A model generated the notes under the pieces. It was not told the DNA's origin. It saw only the letters and a list, made by a program, of their open reading frames with translations, and did no database searches. Below, one piece after another: positions 40,543-54,525 of a DNA stretch of 64,000 bases. The stretch's first letter is position 1. Each line of letters begins with the position of its first letter. Made by a program: the position numbers and the translations under genes. This stretch comes from Leptospira sp. WS92.C1 (lineage in GTDB: Bacteria > Spirochaetota > Leptospiria > Leptospirales > Leptospiraceae): NCBI RefSeq assembly GCF_040833975.1, contig NZ_CP162131.1, positions 343,835-407,834 of the forward strand, in the 5' to 3' direction.

Positions 40543-41652
40543 ATGAATATAAAAAATCAATCGATCAAAACATTCCTCACCTTCGCAATCATCCTTTCCA
40601 TCTCGCCTCTATCGATCAAAGCAGAAAGCGAACAACCCCTAAACGTGGAGCCGCCCAGAACGGTCCAAGAAAAAGAACATCCGATCCCAAAAGAAGATTC
40701 TTTTTTGACAAAACTTCTTAAACAATCCTCCGTCACCCTTCTTGCTGGCCAAAACGGAGGGGATAATATCTTTGAAACCGGAACCAAATACGCAAATTTA
40801 TCCGGCCTAAGGGGCGGATCTCGGATCACGTATAAAAGAAATTTTAATTATGCCGGTTTGGGATTTACACTCCGTTGGAAAAGATGGGAGGTCAACTTTA
40901 CCGGCAGAACAACAGGCTGGTATGTAAATGCGGGGGAGGGGAGGGACGAGGACTTTTTTCTTGGAGACCCCACAGTCGAACGCGGAACAAAAATATCGAC
41001 TAGAGAATTTTCATTTTACGATACACCTTATACCTTTATCGGCTCCAGAAATTTTGCCGACGGAAAGGGAAGGCTTTCGATGAAACAGGACAGACACGGA
41101 CTCATTTTACGAAGATATTTAGGGGATTCCGATCCCGACGCGAGAAAGGAAGGAAAAGGTTTTTTTCTTACGGGAGGATTTCAATATACTTTTATGAAAT
41201 ATATCCTTTATGATGTGTTTCAGTTTTTTGATTCGGCTCCCGTTTTTTTAAATCGGATCGGATTAGGTTTAAGTCTTTCCTATTCTATTTACGAGTTTCC
41301 GATAGGGTTCGGTTATAGATATTCAATTGCCGGCTGGTTTTTCGAGACCTCCTTTTCCGGAATTTTTTGGAGCGGTCATTTTAGGGATTTCCACTATCAA
41401 CGAGCTCTTAATTTCATCGGAGACGTTTCGGGTTTTGGAATCGATTTTAACGTGGGCGCCGGACGAGTTTTCGGGAACTATCTTCTATTTATCAAACTCA
41501 ATGAGCATCGACTTTTTGGAGACGGTCACTTTACCACAAAGGGAGGACTCAATTATAACGATATGCTTTCGCAACACTTAGGACAGTATAAAAATTATAT
41601 GAATATGAAAGAATGGAACGTCGAATTGTCGATCACAGGTTACTTATATTAA
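40543..41652 (+). CDS. Probable outer-membrane beta-barrel protein
   Basis: A 369-residue exported protein with a signal peptide (MNIKNQSIKTFLTFAIILSISPLSIKA) and a polar linker. The remainder has alternating aromatic and Gly residues typical of amphipathic barrel strands (FNYAGLGFTLRWKRWEVNFTGRTTGWYVNAG is one such region) and ends in a strand, VELSITGYLY, with a terminal aromatic residue. No named family was recognised. It lies 15 bp before hemH on the same strand, so the two are probably co-transcribed; a link to haem or iron is only suggested by this. Confidence 0.72.
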   Translation: MNIKNQSIKTFLTFAIILSISPLSIKAESEQPLNVEPPRTVQEKEHPIPKEDSFLTKLLKQSSVTLLAGQNGGDNIFETGTKYANLSGLRGGSRITYKRNFNYAGLGFTLRWKRWEVNFTGRTTGWYVNAGEGRDEDFFLGDPTVERGTKISTREFSFYDTPYTFIGSRNFADGKGRLSMKQDRHGLILRRYLGDSDPDARKEGKGFFLTGGFQYTFMKYILYDVFQFFDSAPVFLNRIGLGLSLSYSIYEFPIGFGYRYSIAGWFFETSFSGIFWSGHFRDFHYQRALNFIGDVSGFGIDFNVGAGRVFGNYLLFIKLNEHRLFGDGHFTTKGGLNYNDMLSQHLGQYKNYMNMKEWNVELSITGYLY

Positions 41653-41667
41653 TAACGGCGGACTCAT

Positions 41668-42762
41668 TTGAAGAACAAGATTTTGTTGATCAATCTCGGC
41701 GGACCTCGGGATTCTTCCGAGATCGAAAAATTTCTCATCGATCTTTTTACAGATCCTTATGTGTTTGATCTTCCGGTTCCGGAATTTTTTAGAAAACGAT
41801 TAGGAATACGGATCGCCAAAAAAAGAGCGCCAAAAGTATCAACGACATACAAATCGATGGGGTTCGGCGGGGGTTCTCCAATTGTTTCCGAAACGGAAAA
41901 ACAGGCCAACGCAATCGCAAAAGCTTTAAGCAGGCTTACTGGCGAGGAGTGGGAAGGCGATTTTGCGATGACTTGCGGATATCCTGATATTCGGAAATTG
42001 AATAAAGAATCCCTGACGCCCACAAAACGCAATATTCTACTTTCTCTCTACCCGCACTTTTCAAGATCCACGGTACTCGGCACGGCAAAACTGATAGAAA
42101 AAACCACAAACGCTTGCCCCGTTTCCAAAGAAGGTTGGGTTGCCCCGTTTCATTCTTCTCCGATTTATTTGGAAGCAATTCGGGATTTGATTTTGGATTT
42201 TTTTCAAAACAAATTGGATAAAAGGGATTTTTTACATTCGGAGTCTTTTCAGGAAATCCCGGACTGGAAATCAATCGATCTAGTATTCAGCGCTCACGGG
42301 ATTCCTCTTCGATTGATTTCAAAAGGGGACAAATACAGACAGGAAATCGAAACCAACGTCGAAAATTTGAAAACACTTCTTCGCGAAAAAGGGTTTCAAG
42401 GGGAATGTCATATCTCTTTTCAAAGTAGAGTAGGTCCCACAAAATGGACTGAGCCAAATACGATCACGAAACTTGAAGAACTCGGTAAAAAAAAGATCAA
42501 AAGAATCGCCGTTTATCCGATCAGTTTTGTCAGCGATCATCTGGAGACCTTAGAAGAAATCGGCGAACAATTAAAAAAGATCGCCCACAAAAACGGAATC
42601 GAAACATACTATCGAATTCCCGCTCCCGGAATTTATCCCAAGTTTATAGAAGCAATCGCCAGAATCAGTTTAGAATCGACTCTTTCTCCAAAAAAAGAAT
42701 GTCTATGCAAAAAATTCGGCGGGCACAAACCGAACAAAAAATCCGGAGAATGCTCTCTTTGA
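41668..42762 (+). CDS. hemH: Ferrochelatase
   Basis: A 364-residue ferrochelatase inserting ferrous iron into protoporphyrin IX, the last step of haem synthesis. Recognised blocks are LLINLGGPRDSSEIEKFLIDLFTD, YKSMGFGGGSPI, LVFSAHGIPL with the catalytic His, and VYPISFVSDHLETLEEIG with the conserved Glu. The last 25 residues carry Cys in ECLCKKFGGHKPNKKSGEC, a tail that could bind metal; many bacterial ferrochelatases lack it. Start is TTG at 41668. It is on the opposite strand from the hem operon and follows an outer-membrane-type gene by 15 bp. Confidence 0.94.
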   Translation: MKNKILLINLGGPRDSSEIEKFLIDLFTDPYVFDLPVPEFFRKRLGIRIAKKRAPKVSTTYKSMGFGGGSPIVSETEKQANAIAKALSRLTGEEWEGDFAMTCGYPDIRKLNKESLTPTKRNILLSLYPHFSRSTVLGTAKLIEKTTNACPVSKEGWVAPFHSSPIYLEAIRDLILDFFQNKLDKRDFLHSESFQEIPDWKSIDLVFSAHGIPLRLISKGDKYRQEIETNVENLKTLLREKGFQGECHISFQSRVGPTKWTEPNTITKLEELGKKKIKRIAVYPISFVSDHLETLEEIGEQLKKIAHKNGIETYYRIPAPGIYPKFIEAIARISLESTLSPKKECLCKKFGGHKPNKKSGECSL

Positions 42763-42960
42763 TCAAAAACAAATCCTGAGTTTGAAATATCTCAGGGTGC
42801 GGCGAAAGTTTAAAAAAAATAGATCGCCGAAAAATTTATCTTGGACGGACTTTAAGTCCGCTTTCAAGAAGTTTTTTAGAAAATTACTTTGTCGGGGAAA
42901 TTAAACCCCAATAAAAAAGGTTGCAGTTTTCCGAACAATCCTATTTGAGAGGAGGATCAA

Positions 42961-44277
42961 TCAAGCACGCATAATGTTCCAGGCTCTTTTTAAGATAGAA
43001 CTCAGCCCGATTCCATATCGAAAGTTTCCTTCGACGATAATGCCTTCCGGCAGACTGCGATCCAATTCTTTATTGAACTCAAGCAAAGCCGCGTCGTAAA
43101 CCGGAAGGGCTGACTTCCATACGGTAACATAGTGGTTGAGAGGTTCGTCCTTTTCGGGTGAGATTTTTTTTCGATCTTCCTCCAGGATCATAACGATCTC
43201 ATTCTCTTTCATCCTTGAAATTTCCGGATCCATGGCACCTCCAAAAATATAAGTTTCGGAATATTGACCATCGAAAACCCTTCCCGGAAAAATGGACGAG
43301 TTTAACAAAACCCCCCTGGCGCGAAACCCGGAATCAAGAGGAAACAAAATTCCGAAACCGGTTTTCGGACCCAAAAGAGACCTTTTTCCAAAACGGGTTA
43401 CGGTAACAACACCTAACGTTCTACAAATTTTTTGATACCTTTTAAAAACCGGAACACTCGAAGACAAGATGGAAAGCGAGGAATCGAGACCGCAGGCGAT
43501 CGTTATTTTTGCGTGTGGAAACTTTTTTCGCAAAACGTTTAAAGAAGGCGCCTCTTCGGAATATAAAATTTTAGAAGTCGGAAACGATTTCACCTTTGTT
43601 TCCATCGCAATCAACAACTCTCCGAGTCCTCCGCGAAAACTCACCGTTCCTTTTTTATGTTTCGGAATTTTTGATTCCTTTTTTATTTTAAGCAATTTCT
43701 TTCGGATATTCTTCCAAAGTGGCACATCCGAATCGATCCAATCACCTAATATGAGTTCGGCGGACATATGTTTGAGATCCCCCGCGTAAATTCCCGAAAG
43801 CCCCGGCTCAAAAACGTTTTTCACCGCCTCCTCCCCCAGGACTCGTTTTCCCCATTGGTATACGGATTCTTCTCGACGAATTCCGGAAGGGATCGTCAAA
43901 ATTCCGCACAGCAGTCGCAATACACCGATCGGAGAAAGTGGAATTCTTCTCGGAGCTCCGTTAACCCACAGATATCTTTTTTTTGAAATTTTTTGAGTAG
44001 GAATAATTTCCAAATTGAGATAGGAAGCAAGCTCCTCCAGTTGATAGGAGTTTAAAATTCCATTGGCGGCTGTTTCCACCAAGCCGAAAGGAGTTTGAAC
44101 GGATTGAATGAGTCCTCCGGATCGACTTTGTTTCTCATAGAGCAAAACGGACTGACCTTTTTGAACTCCAAGAGTCGCGTACAAAAGTCCGGTAAATCCA
44201 GCGCCGATGATGATATGATCCGGTTGATATGCCACGGATCTATTTTTACGGGAATCCCAAAGATTGTAAATCGACAA
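42961..44277 (-). CDS. hemG: Protoporphyrinogen oxidase (HemG/HemY-type, FAD-dependent)
   Basis: A protein of up to 438 residues that oxidises protoporphyrinogen IX to protoporphyrin IX. The FAD-binding motif is HIIIGAGFTGLLYATLGVQKGQSVLLYEK, then SGGLIQSVQTPFGLVETAANGI and a C-terminal EGNFRYGIGLSSILKRAWNIM. This is the oxygen-dependent flavin type named HemY in many bacteria; the Leptospira operon uses the name hemG. Start may be TTG at 44277 or GTG at 44235 (MAYQPDHIIIG), neither with a good ribosome binding site. It is the last gene of the minus-strand hem cluster, separated from hemN by an unrelated gene. Confidence 0.9.
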   Translation of the reverse strand: MSIYNLWDSRKNRSVAYQPDHIIIGAGFTGLLYATLGVQKGQSVLLYEKQSRSGGLIQSVQTPFGLVETAANGILNSYQLEELASYLNLEIIPTQKISKKRYLWVNGAPRRIPLSPIGVLRLLCGILTIPSGIRREESVYQWGKRVLGEEAVKNVFEPGLSGIYAGDLKHMSAELILGDWIDSDVPLWKNIRKKLLKIKKESKIPKHKKGTVSFRGGLGELLIAMETKVKSFPTSKILYSEEAPSLNVLRKKFPHAKITIACGLDSSLSILSSSVPVFKRYQKICRTLGVVTVTRFGKRSLLGPKTGFGILFPLDSGFRARGVLLNSSIFPGRVFDGQYSETYIFGGAMDPEISRMKENEIVMILEEDRKKISPEKDEPLNHYVTVWKSALPVYDAALLEFNKELDRSLPEGIIVEGNFRYGIGLSSILKRAWNIMRA

Positions 44278-44329
44278 TCTTTAAGGTTCGGGAATCTGAA
44301 GGTATTCCCGAAAAACAACGGAAGACAGG

Positions 44330-45277
44330 TTAAAAACTAAATCGATAGCCGAATGTATACTTGGATTCGAACGTGGATCCCGAAGTCGCTCCTGTATTTC
44401 CGGAACTGGCCATCGGATTGTAATCCAGCATTAAACCTTTGCTCGTTCCGTCGGAAATTCCCACAGTCGACGCAACCTTACCCGCAAGAAAAAAAGCGTC
44501 AAACAGGTTGATCATATAAATACCGGCCAACACGCCGATACTAGTCTGTAAATTTTTATACGCCTTGTCCACGGCTTCTCTTTTATCTTGAAAAGGACTG
44601 ATTTGATCGTTATAAACATACAAAGCAATTGGGTCGAGTATCACCGGCGCCAGAGTGGGATTTTGAACTCCTATAGCCGAAAGCAAAATCGCTTCCGTCG
44701 AATAAGGATTTCCATAGTTTTCGTATTCTTTTCTTGCGATTAAATACTTGCGATTGTTTTCATAAACAGCATACCCTGCCGCCAAAAACAAAGTTGGATA
44801 AATGATCGCCGAAAATTTTCTTCCACTTGCCCATTGCCCCCAACCCGGTAGAGCCGCGGATCTTCCAAGCGCACCTGCTTTGGAAATAGCGGGTTTTTCC
44901 GGAGGGAGAGGCGGGGGAATCTGTTTATTTTTTTCAGCGTTCTCTTGTTCTTTTTTAAGACGCTCTTGCTCTTCTTGCTGTTTTTTGAGATCCAAATTTC
45001 TTTGTTTTGCAAGTTTATCATCTTCGAGTCTTTTAATCTCTGCGTTTCGGATTCTCTCTTCTTCGTCTTCATCTATATCCTTATAAATGACTTTTAAGAT
45101 TTCTCTTTTTTGTACGACTCGTTTGCCTTCTTTTGTTTGAATCGTAATGTTCTTTTGATTTTGTGTGACCACTTTTCCGCGAAACGATCCACCTTCGTGC
45201 AGCAGAACGGTTTCGGCAAATAGGGATGTGTAAAAAACAAAAACGAGAAGAATAAGAATTGTTTTGAATAATGACAT
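44330..45277 (-). CDS. DUF5683-like membrane protein with coiled coil
   Basis: A protein of 315 residues starting at ATG 45277 (MSLFKTILILLVFVFYTSLFAE), supported by GGAGAAGG about 9 nt upstream. After the signal peptide comes a small beta domain (LHEGGSFRGKVVTQNQKNITIQTKEGKRV) and a charged coiled coil at about 75-125 (rich in Glu, Lys and Gln). A membrane-associated part contains PGWGQWASGRKFSAIIYPTLF, the diagnostic segment of DUF5683-like proteins of spirochaetes and Bacteroidetes. It lies between hemN and hemG; nothing in it points to haem. Confidence 0.75.
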   Translation of the reverse strand: MSLFKTILILLVFVFYTSLFAETVLLHEGGSFRGKVVTQNQKNITIQTKEGKRVVQKREILKVIYKDIDEDEEERIRNAEIKRLEDDKLAKQRNLDLKKQQEEQERLKKEQENAEKNKQIPPPLPPEKPAISKAGALGRSAALPGWGQWASGRKFSAIIYPTLFLAAGYAVYENNRKYLIARKEYENYGNPYSTEAILLSAIGVQNPTLAPVILDPIALYVYNDQISPFQDKREAVDKAYKNLQTSIGVLAGIYMINLFDAFFLAGKVASTVGISDGTSKGLMLDYNPMASSGNTGATSGSTFESKYTFGYRFSF

Positions 45278-45501
45278 CAATATGGACCTTCTCCAATATA
45301 AGTAGCTCTGAAAATAAAAACCTGTTCTCAAGCGGATAACAGGGAATTACAGTTTGACCTTTTTATCAAAATAAAAATTCCATACGTCCGCTTTTTGCGA
45401 ACCGTTTTACATATTTTGGACCCACTGTAACGGGAGCTCTTTCCTTTAGTTAACAATTTATTTAGACGACTTTTTCATTGAAATCAGATTAAACGTCAAT
45501 T

Positions 45502-46851
45502 TTAAATGGCACGCGAAAAAACTCTGGATTCGGGGCTTTTTCTTCGGAGTCTTAGATCCAAACTTGTACAAGCATTTCGGAGAAAAGGCCAACCTCTTTC
45601 AGTCAATGAGAGAAGGTTTTCCTCCCATCTAATTAGAGTATCGTCTTCCATAGAGGCCAAATAGAGCCTCACATCTTCTAAAATTTCCGCAGGAACCGTG
45701 ACTTTACCGGTCGTCGATAATTCTAAAATCAATATACGCTGATTGAGGTCTTCCAAATCCAATTTATGTCCCCTAAACGTGGCAAATCTACTTTCATGGA
45801 TATGTTTCTGATATTTTTTTACAATCTTTTCGTTCTGATGAAAACAATCCCAACTGTCGGAAATCGCAGAGACCCCTAAGCCCAAAAGCATTTCCGTTGT
45901 TTTTGTGGTATAACCCATAAAATTTCTATGCAATGTTCCGTTTTTCGCGGCCTTCGAAAGAGAATCCGATTCCAAAGCGAAGTGATCCATCCCGATTTCT
46001 TGATAACCCGCTTTTAAAAACATTTCTCTGGAAACTTCGTAGAGTTCTCTCTTTTCGGTTCCGGAAGGAAGATCCGCTTCTGTAAACAATCTCTGCGCGG
46101 CTTTGATCCAAGGAACATGCGCGTAACTGTAGAATGCGATTCGATCCGGACGAAGTTCCAAAGTTTTTTCAACGGTGCGTTTCATGCCGACCAGATTCTG
46201 CTTTGGAAGACCATAGATAAGATCGAAATTTACGGAAGTATATCCGAGCTTGCGGGATACGTTTGAGATTCTTTCCGTCATTTCAAAGGGTTGAGTGCGA
46301 TTGATCAGCCTCTGAACCTCTGGATCGAAATCTTGAACGCCGAGGCTGATTCTTCTAAATCCAAAATCGTATAGAATCTTGAGCTGAGCGTCCCTTGTTC
46401 TTCTCGGATCCACTTCGAGAGAGAACTCCGGTTTGGAAGATATATTCATTTTTTTTAAAATAGAATTTAGTAAGAACTCCATGTGTGTTTCGGAAAGATA
46501 TGTAGGAGTCCCGCCGCCGAGGTGCAACTCCCTCAGCTCCCTTTGTCCGATTGCGGGAACGTCTTTTAGATAATTTTCAAACTCCAGCAAAAGCGCTTCT
46601 ATATAAGGATCTTCGACGGAATGATTTTTTGTGATCGATGTGTTACATCCGCAAAAAGAGCATAACGTTTCACAAAAAGGAATGTGAATATACAGAGACA
46701 GGGAAGAATTTTCCGGACTCAAACGGTTTCGAACCTTATCTAACCATTCTTCCGTGCTTGGATTTTCGGTCCAATAGGGGACCGTTGGATAACTCGTGTA
46801 TCTGGGTGCGGGAATATCGTATTTTGCAATCAGCTCTTTTGCGGTTTTCAT
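45502..46851 (-). CDS. hemN: Oxygen-independent coproporphyrinogen III oxidase (radical SAM)
   Basis: A 449-residue radical SAM enzyme converting coproporphyrinogen III to protoporphyrinogen IX without oxygen. The cluster motif YIHIPFCETLCSFCGC has Cys60, Cys64 and Cys67, and the GGGTP motif is in LHLGGGTPTYLS. I start it at ATG 46851 (MKTAKELIAKYDIPAPRYTSYP), which overlaps the hemE stop as ATGA; the longer frame lies inside hemE. It retains the N-terminal PRYTSYPT block typical of true HemN rather than HemW. No terminator separates it from the next gene. Confidence 0.95.
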   Translation of the reverse strand: MKTAKELIAKYDIPAPRYTSYPTVPYWTENPSTEEWLDKVRNRLSPENSSLSLYIHIPFCETLCSFCGCNTSITKNHSVEDPYIEALLLEFENYLKDVPAIGQRELRELHLGGGTPTYLSETHMEFLLNSILKKMNISSKPEFSLEVDPRRTRDAQLKILYDFGFRRISLGVQDFDPEVQRLINRTQPFEMTERISNVSRKLGYTSVNFDLIYGLPKQNLVGMKRTVEKTLELRPDRIAFYSYAHVPWIKAAQRLFTEADLPSGTEKRELYEVSREMFLKAGYQEIGMDHFALESDSLSKAAKNGTLHRNFMGYTTKTTEMLLGLGVSAISDSWDCFHQNEKIVKKYQKHIHESRFATFRGHKLDLEDLNQRILILELSTTGKVTVPAEILEDVRLYLASMEDDTLIRWEENLLSLTERGWPFLRNACTSLDLRLRRKSPESRVFSRAI

Positions 46852-47859
46852 CGAAACGTCTCTCTTACAATTTCTACGAAGGTTTTCACGTTGTCCTCGG
46901 GTGTTTTCGGCATAACTCCGTGTCCGAGTCCGCATACCCAACCGGTTCTTTCTTCCGGCGAAAGTTCCAAGAACGGTTGCAGCCAGTTCTTTAGATTTTT
47001 TTTAAATTCTTCTTTTTCCAAAAACAATAAGGCCTGATCAAAATTTCCCTGGATCATACGTTTTTCTTTTTTTAAAACTTCAGGAAGATTCCATCGATGA
47101 TCCAAACCGTAACCTACCAAATTGGAAATGGAACGAACGGATTCAAATTGAGGAGAAGCGGTCCCTCTACTATAATATCCGACCTTTCCCGGAAATGTAT
47201 CGGCGAGAGTTTTTACCCCCGGAACCACGATCTCGTCAAAAAAATCGGGGGAAAGGTCTCCTCCCGCGGTATCAAAGATTAGGATCACGTCGGCCCCGCC
47301 TTCCAACTGAAGCGCGATATTCTTTTTTAAAAATGCAAGAATGGTTTTTAAAAATTCGCTTCTGACTTCTGTAAGAATTTTTGGAAGAGAAAGATTTCCT
47401 TCGTGTTTTCCGGAAACCGCATACGTAAACAAGGTCCAAGGCCCGCCCACAAATCCGATCAGGGATTTATCTTTTGAAATTCTTTCCCTCGTGAGTTTCA
47501 TCGCATCCTTCTGAAACTCCATAAAAGAAATCGAATCTTCTACGGACTTCAGTTTGGCAAGATCCTCTTTGGAACGAATCGCAAAACTCAAGCTGGGGCC
47601 CGCGTCCGTATATTGCAGTCCCATTCCCAACGCTTCCAACGGGAACAGGATATCGGAAAAAAGAATCGCGGTATCAAAATCAAATTCGTCCACGGGACCA
47701 AAGGCGACTTCCGCTGCGAGCTCCGGAATTTTACAGAGTTCTTCAAAAGAATGTTTTTGTCTCAAAGCCTGATAGTGTTTGTGATAGCGGCCCGCTTGTC
47801 TCATCATCCATACCGGAGGAATTTTTTGTGCAATCCCTTGCAGAGCATTCGTATAACGC

Positions 47860-47870
<11 letters not shown>
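46848..47870 (-). CDS. hemE: Uroporphyrinogen decarboxylase
   Basis: A 340-residue enzyme converting uroporphyrinogen III to coproporphyrinogen III. Motifs: PPVWMMRQAGRYHKHYQALR at the N-terminus, the FSDILFPLEALGMG block with the catalytic Asp, IGFVGGPWTLFTYAV, and CGLGHGVMPKTPEDNV at the C-terminus. I start it at ATG 47870 (MSNERYTNALQG) with GGAGAAA 6 nt upstream, overlapping the end of hemR by 11 bp. It is followed by hemN with an ATGA overlap. Confidence 0.95.
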
Positions 47871-48552
<682 letters not shown>

Positions 48553-48554
48553 AT

Positions 48555-49465
<911 letters not shown>

Positions 49466-49466
<1 letters not shown>

Positions 49467-50793
49467 CAGTTTTTTGTAAGAGCTTTTTGTGCAATCTCCA
49501 GAGTTTTTGAAATAACGAGATCCGTATGTGCAAACGATAAGAACCCGACCTCGTATCCGGAAGGAGCGAGATAGATTCCTTCGTTTAACAAAGCGTGAAA
49601 CACCTTTGCAAATCCTTCCTTATGTCCTTCGGAGATCTGATCGACCCTGCGAACCGGTTCGGAAGTTTTTTTACGCAACCAAAACAAGGAAGAATGGATG
49701 ACGGCTTCCCATTCCTGATCGCCTCTCTGATTCAAAATGGAAACCAAACCTTCCGTAAGGGTTTTGGTTCTTTGTTCTATAATGGGATAAACGTTGTCTC
49801 TTTGTGTTTTTTTCAGAGTTGCAAGACCCGCTCTCATCCCAAACGGACTCGCGCTCAACGTTCCTGCTTGATACACGGGACCGGAGGGAGCCACAAGATC
49901 CAAAAGATCCTTTCTTCCCGCATAACATCCCACCGGAAAACCGCCGCCGATGATCTTTCCATATGTCACAAGATCCGGACGAACTCCGAGCAAACCGGAC
50001 ATTCCTTGAAATCCGGTTCTAAATCCAGAAATCACCTCGTCAAAGATGACTAACGTCCCATGCTTTTTTGCGGTCTCGACTATCTTTAAAAGAAATTCTT
50101 TTCTTTGAATCAGAAGACCGTAATTGGCGGGAAGCGGTTCTATGATCAGAGCGGCGATATCCTTTCCTTCTTTTGCAAAGAGTTCTTCGACGACAGATTC
50201 GTCGTCGAGAGGCAGAACCAGCGTATTTGCGATCGAGTGCGCGGAAATTCCCGCGCTGTCAGAAGAAGATTCTCCCGCCAAACCGGAACCCGTCTTTACG
50301 AGAAGAGCGTCAAGATGACCGTGATAACATCCGTCAAACTTCAGAATTTTTTCTCTTCCGGTGGCGGCGCGAGCGACGCGTAACGCGCTCATCACTGCTT
50401 CGGTTCCGGAGTTTACAAAACGAACCTTTTCGGCCCAAGGGATTTGGTTTGTGATAAACTCTGCGAGTTCGAGAGAATAGGGCTCTGCGGTGCCGAAACT
50501 CCAGGCAAGTCCTGCGGTTTCACGAACGACTTCCTCCACTTCGGGATCCCTGTGTCCGAGAATCAAAGGACCGAAACTCAGACAGTAATCGACGTATTCC
50601 TTTCCTTGGATGTCGGTTAACGTGGCTCCGTTTGCGGAAGCGAAAAAAACGGGAGTACCGCCGACCGATCGGAAAGAACGAACCGGAGAATGAACTCCTC
50701 CCGGCGAAACCAATTTCGCTCTTTCAAAAAGTTCTTCCGAGGTTTTACCCCTCCATGTATTTCCGATTAATTTTTCTTGAGAAGAATGTTGAC

Positions 50794-50797
<4 letters not shown>
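49466..50797 (-). CDS. hemL: Glutamate-1-semialdehyde 2,1-aminomutase
   Basis: A 443-residue PLP enzyme making 5-aminolevulinate from glutamate-1-semialdehyde, second step of the C5 pathway. Typical blocks: [77 protein letters not shown], and the PLP lysine in [19 protein letters not shown]. It is joined to hemB by an ATGA overlap and to hemK by a one-base overlap, so the kinase is translated right after it. Confidence 0.96.
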
Positions 50798-54204
<3,407 letters not shown>

Positions 54205-54216
54205 ATTGATAAAAGA

Positions 54217-54257
54217 ACTATACCGGTTTTACCGCCCTGATTGTCAAAGAAGTGTCA
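54217..54257 (-). promoter_or_regulatory. hem operon promoter with HemR hem-box
   Basis: On the minus strand TGACA-CTTCTT-TGACA (54257-54242) is an exact match to the TGACA-N6-TGACA box reported, from memory, for HemR of Leptospira. The second TGACA is part of TTGACA (54247-54242), a consensus -35, and TATAGT (54222-54217) is a -10 with a rather long 19-bp spacer. A direct repeat overlapping -35 with a poor spacer is what an activator-dependent promoter looks like. The divergent small gene at 54313 could be affected too. Confidence 0.8.
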
Positions 54258-54312
54258 CCAGGGTAAAAAACTTTCCATTGACTTTATTGAGACTGATTTT
54301 CAATTTGGTCGT

Positions 54313-54525
54313 ATGCACCTCGAGATACAAACACAGGATTGGATCGTGTATGGAATCGTAAGCCTCACTGCGATTCGACTTTTCTTTCCTTTGTTTTCCG
54401 TAGTTCGGGAGTTAACCGGAAATACATCCGATTCTTCCGATGAAAATTTCGGATGTTATGCTCAAGCCTGCAAAGGATGCGAAGTAAAAACTCCTTCAAA
54501 AGGAAACGATCCGATTCTCCACTAA
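54313..54525 (+). CDS. Small membrane protein with Cys-rich tail
   Basis: A 70-residue protein (MHLEIQTQDWIVYGIVSLTAIRLFF) with one N-terminal transmembrane helix and a C-terminal segment FGCYAQACKGCEVKTP. A helix followed by a C-x-x-x-x-C-x-x-C type motif is the layout of FeoB-associated Cys-rich membrane proteins, so it might bind iron. It is divergent from hemA across the hem-box, and its 3' end overlaps the HAD hydrolase gene by 30 bp. The frame can be extended to a TTG at 54241, which would run through the hem-box and is not favoured. The ribosome binding site is weak. Confidence 0.55.
   Translation: MHLEIQTQDWIVYGIVSLTAIRLFFPLFSVVRELTGNTSDSSDENFGCYAQACKGCEVKTPSKGNDPILH

Noticed and set aside
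45502..46941. HemN start extended 30 codons upstream
   Set aside because: The extension lies in hemE coding DNA and has no similarity to HemN; the ATGA overlap at 46851 with a normal N-terminus is far better.
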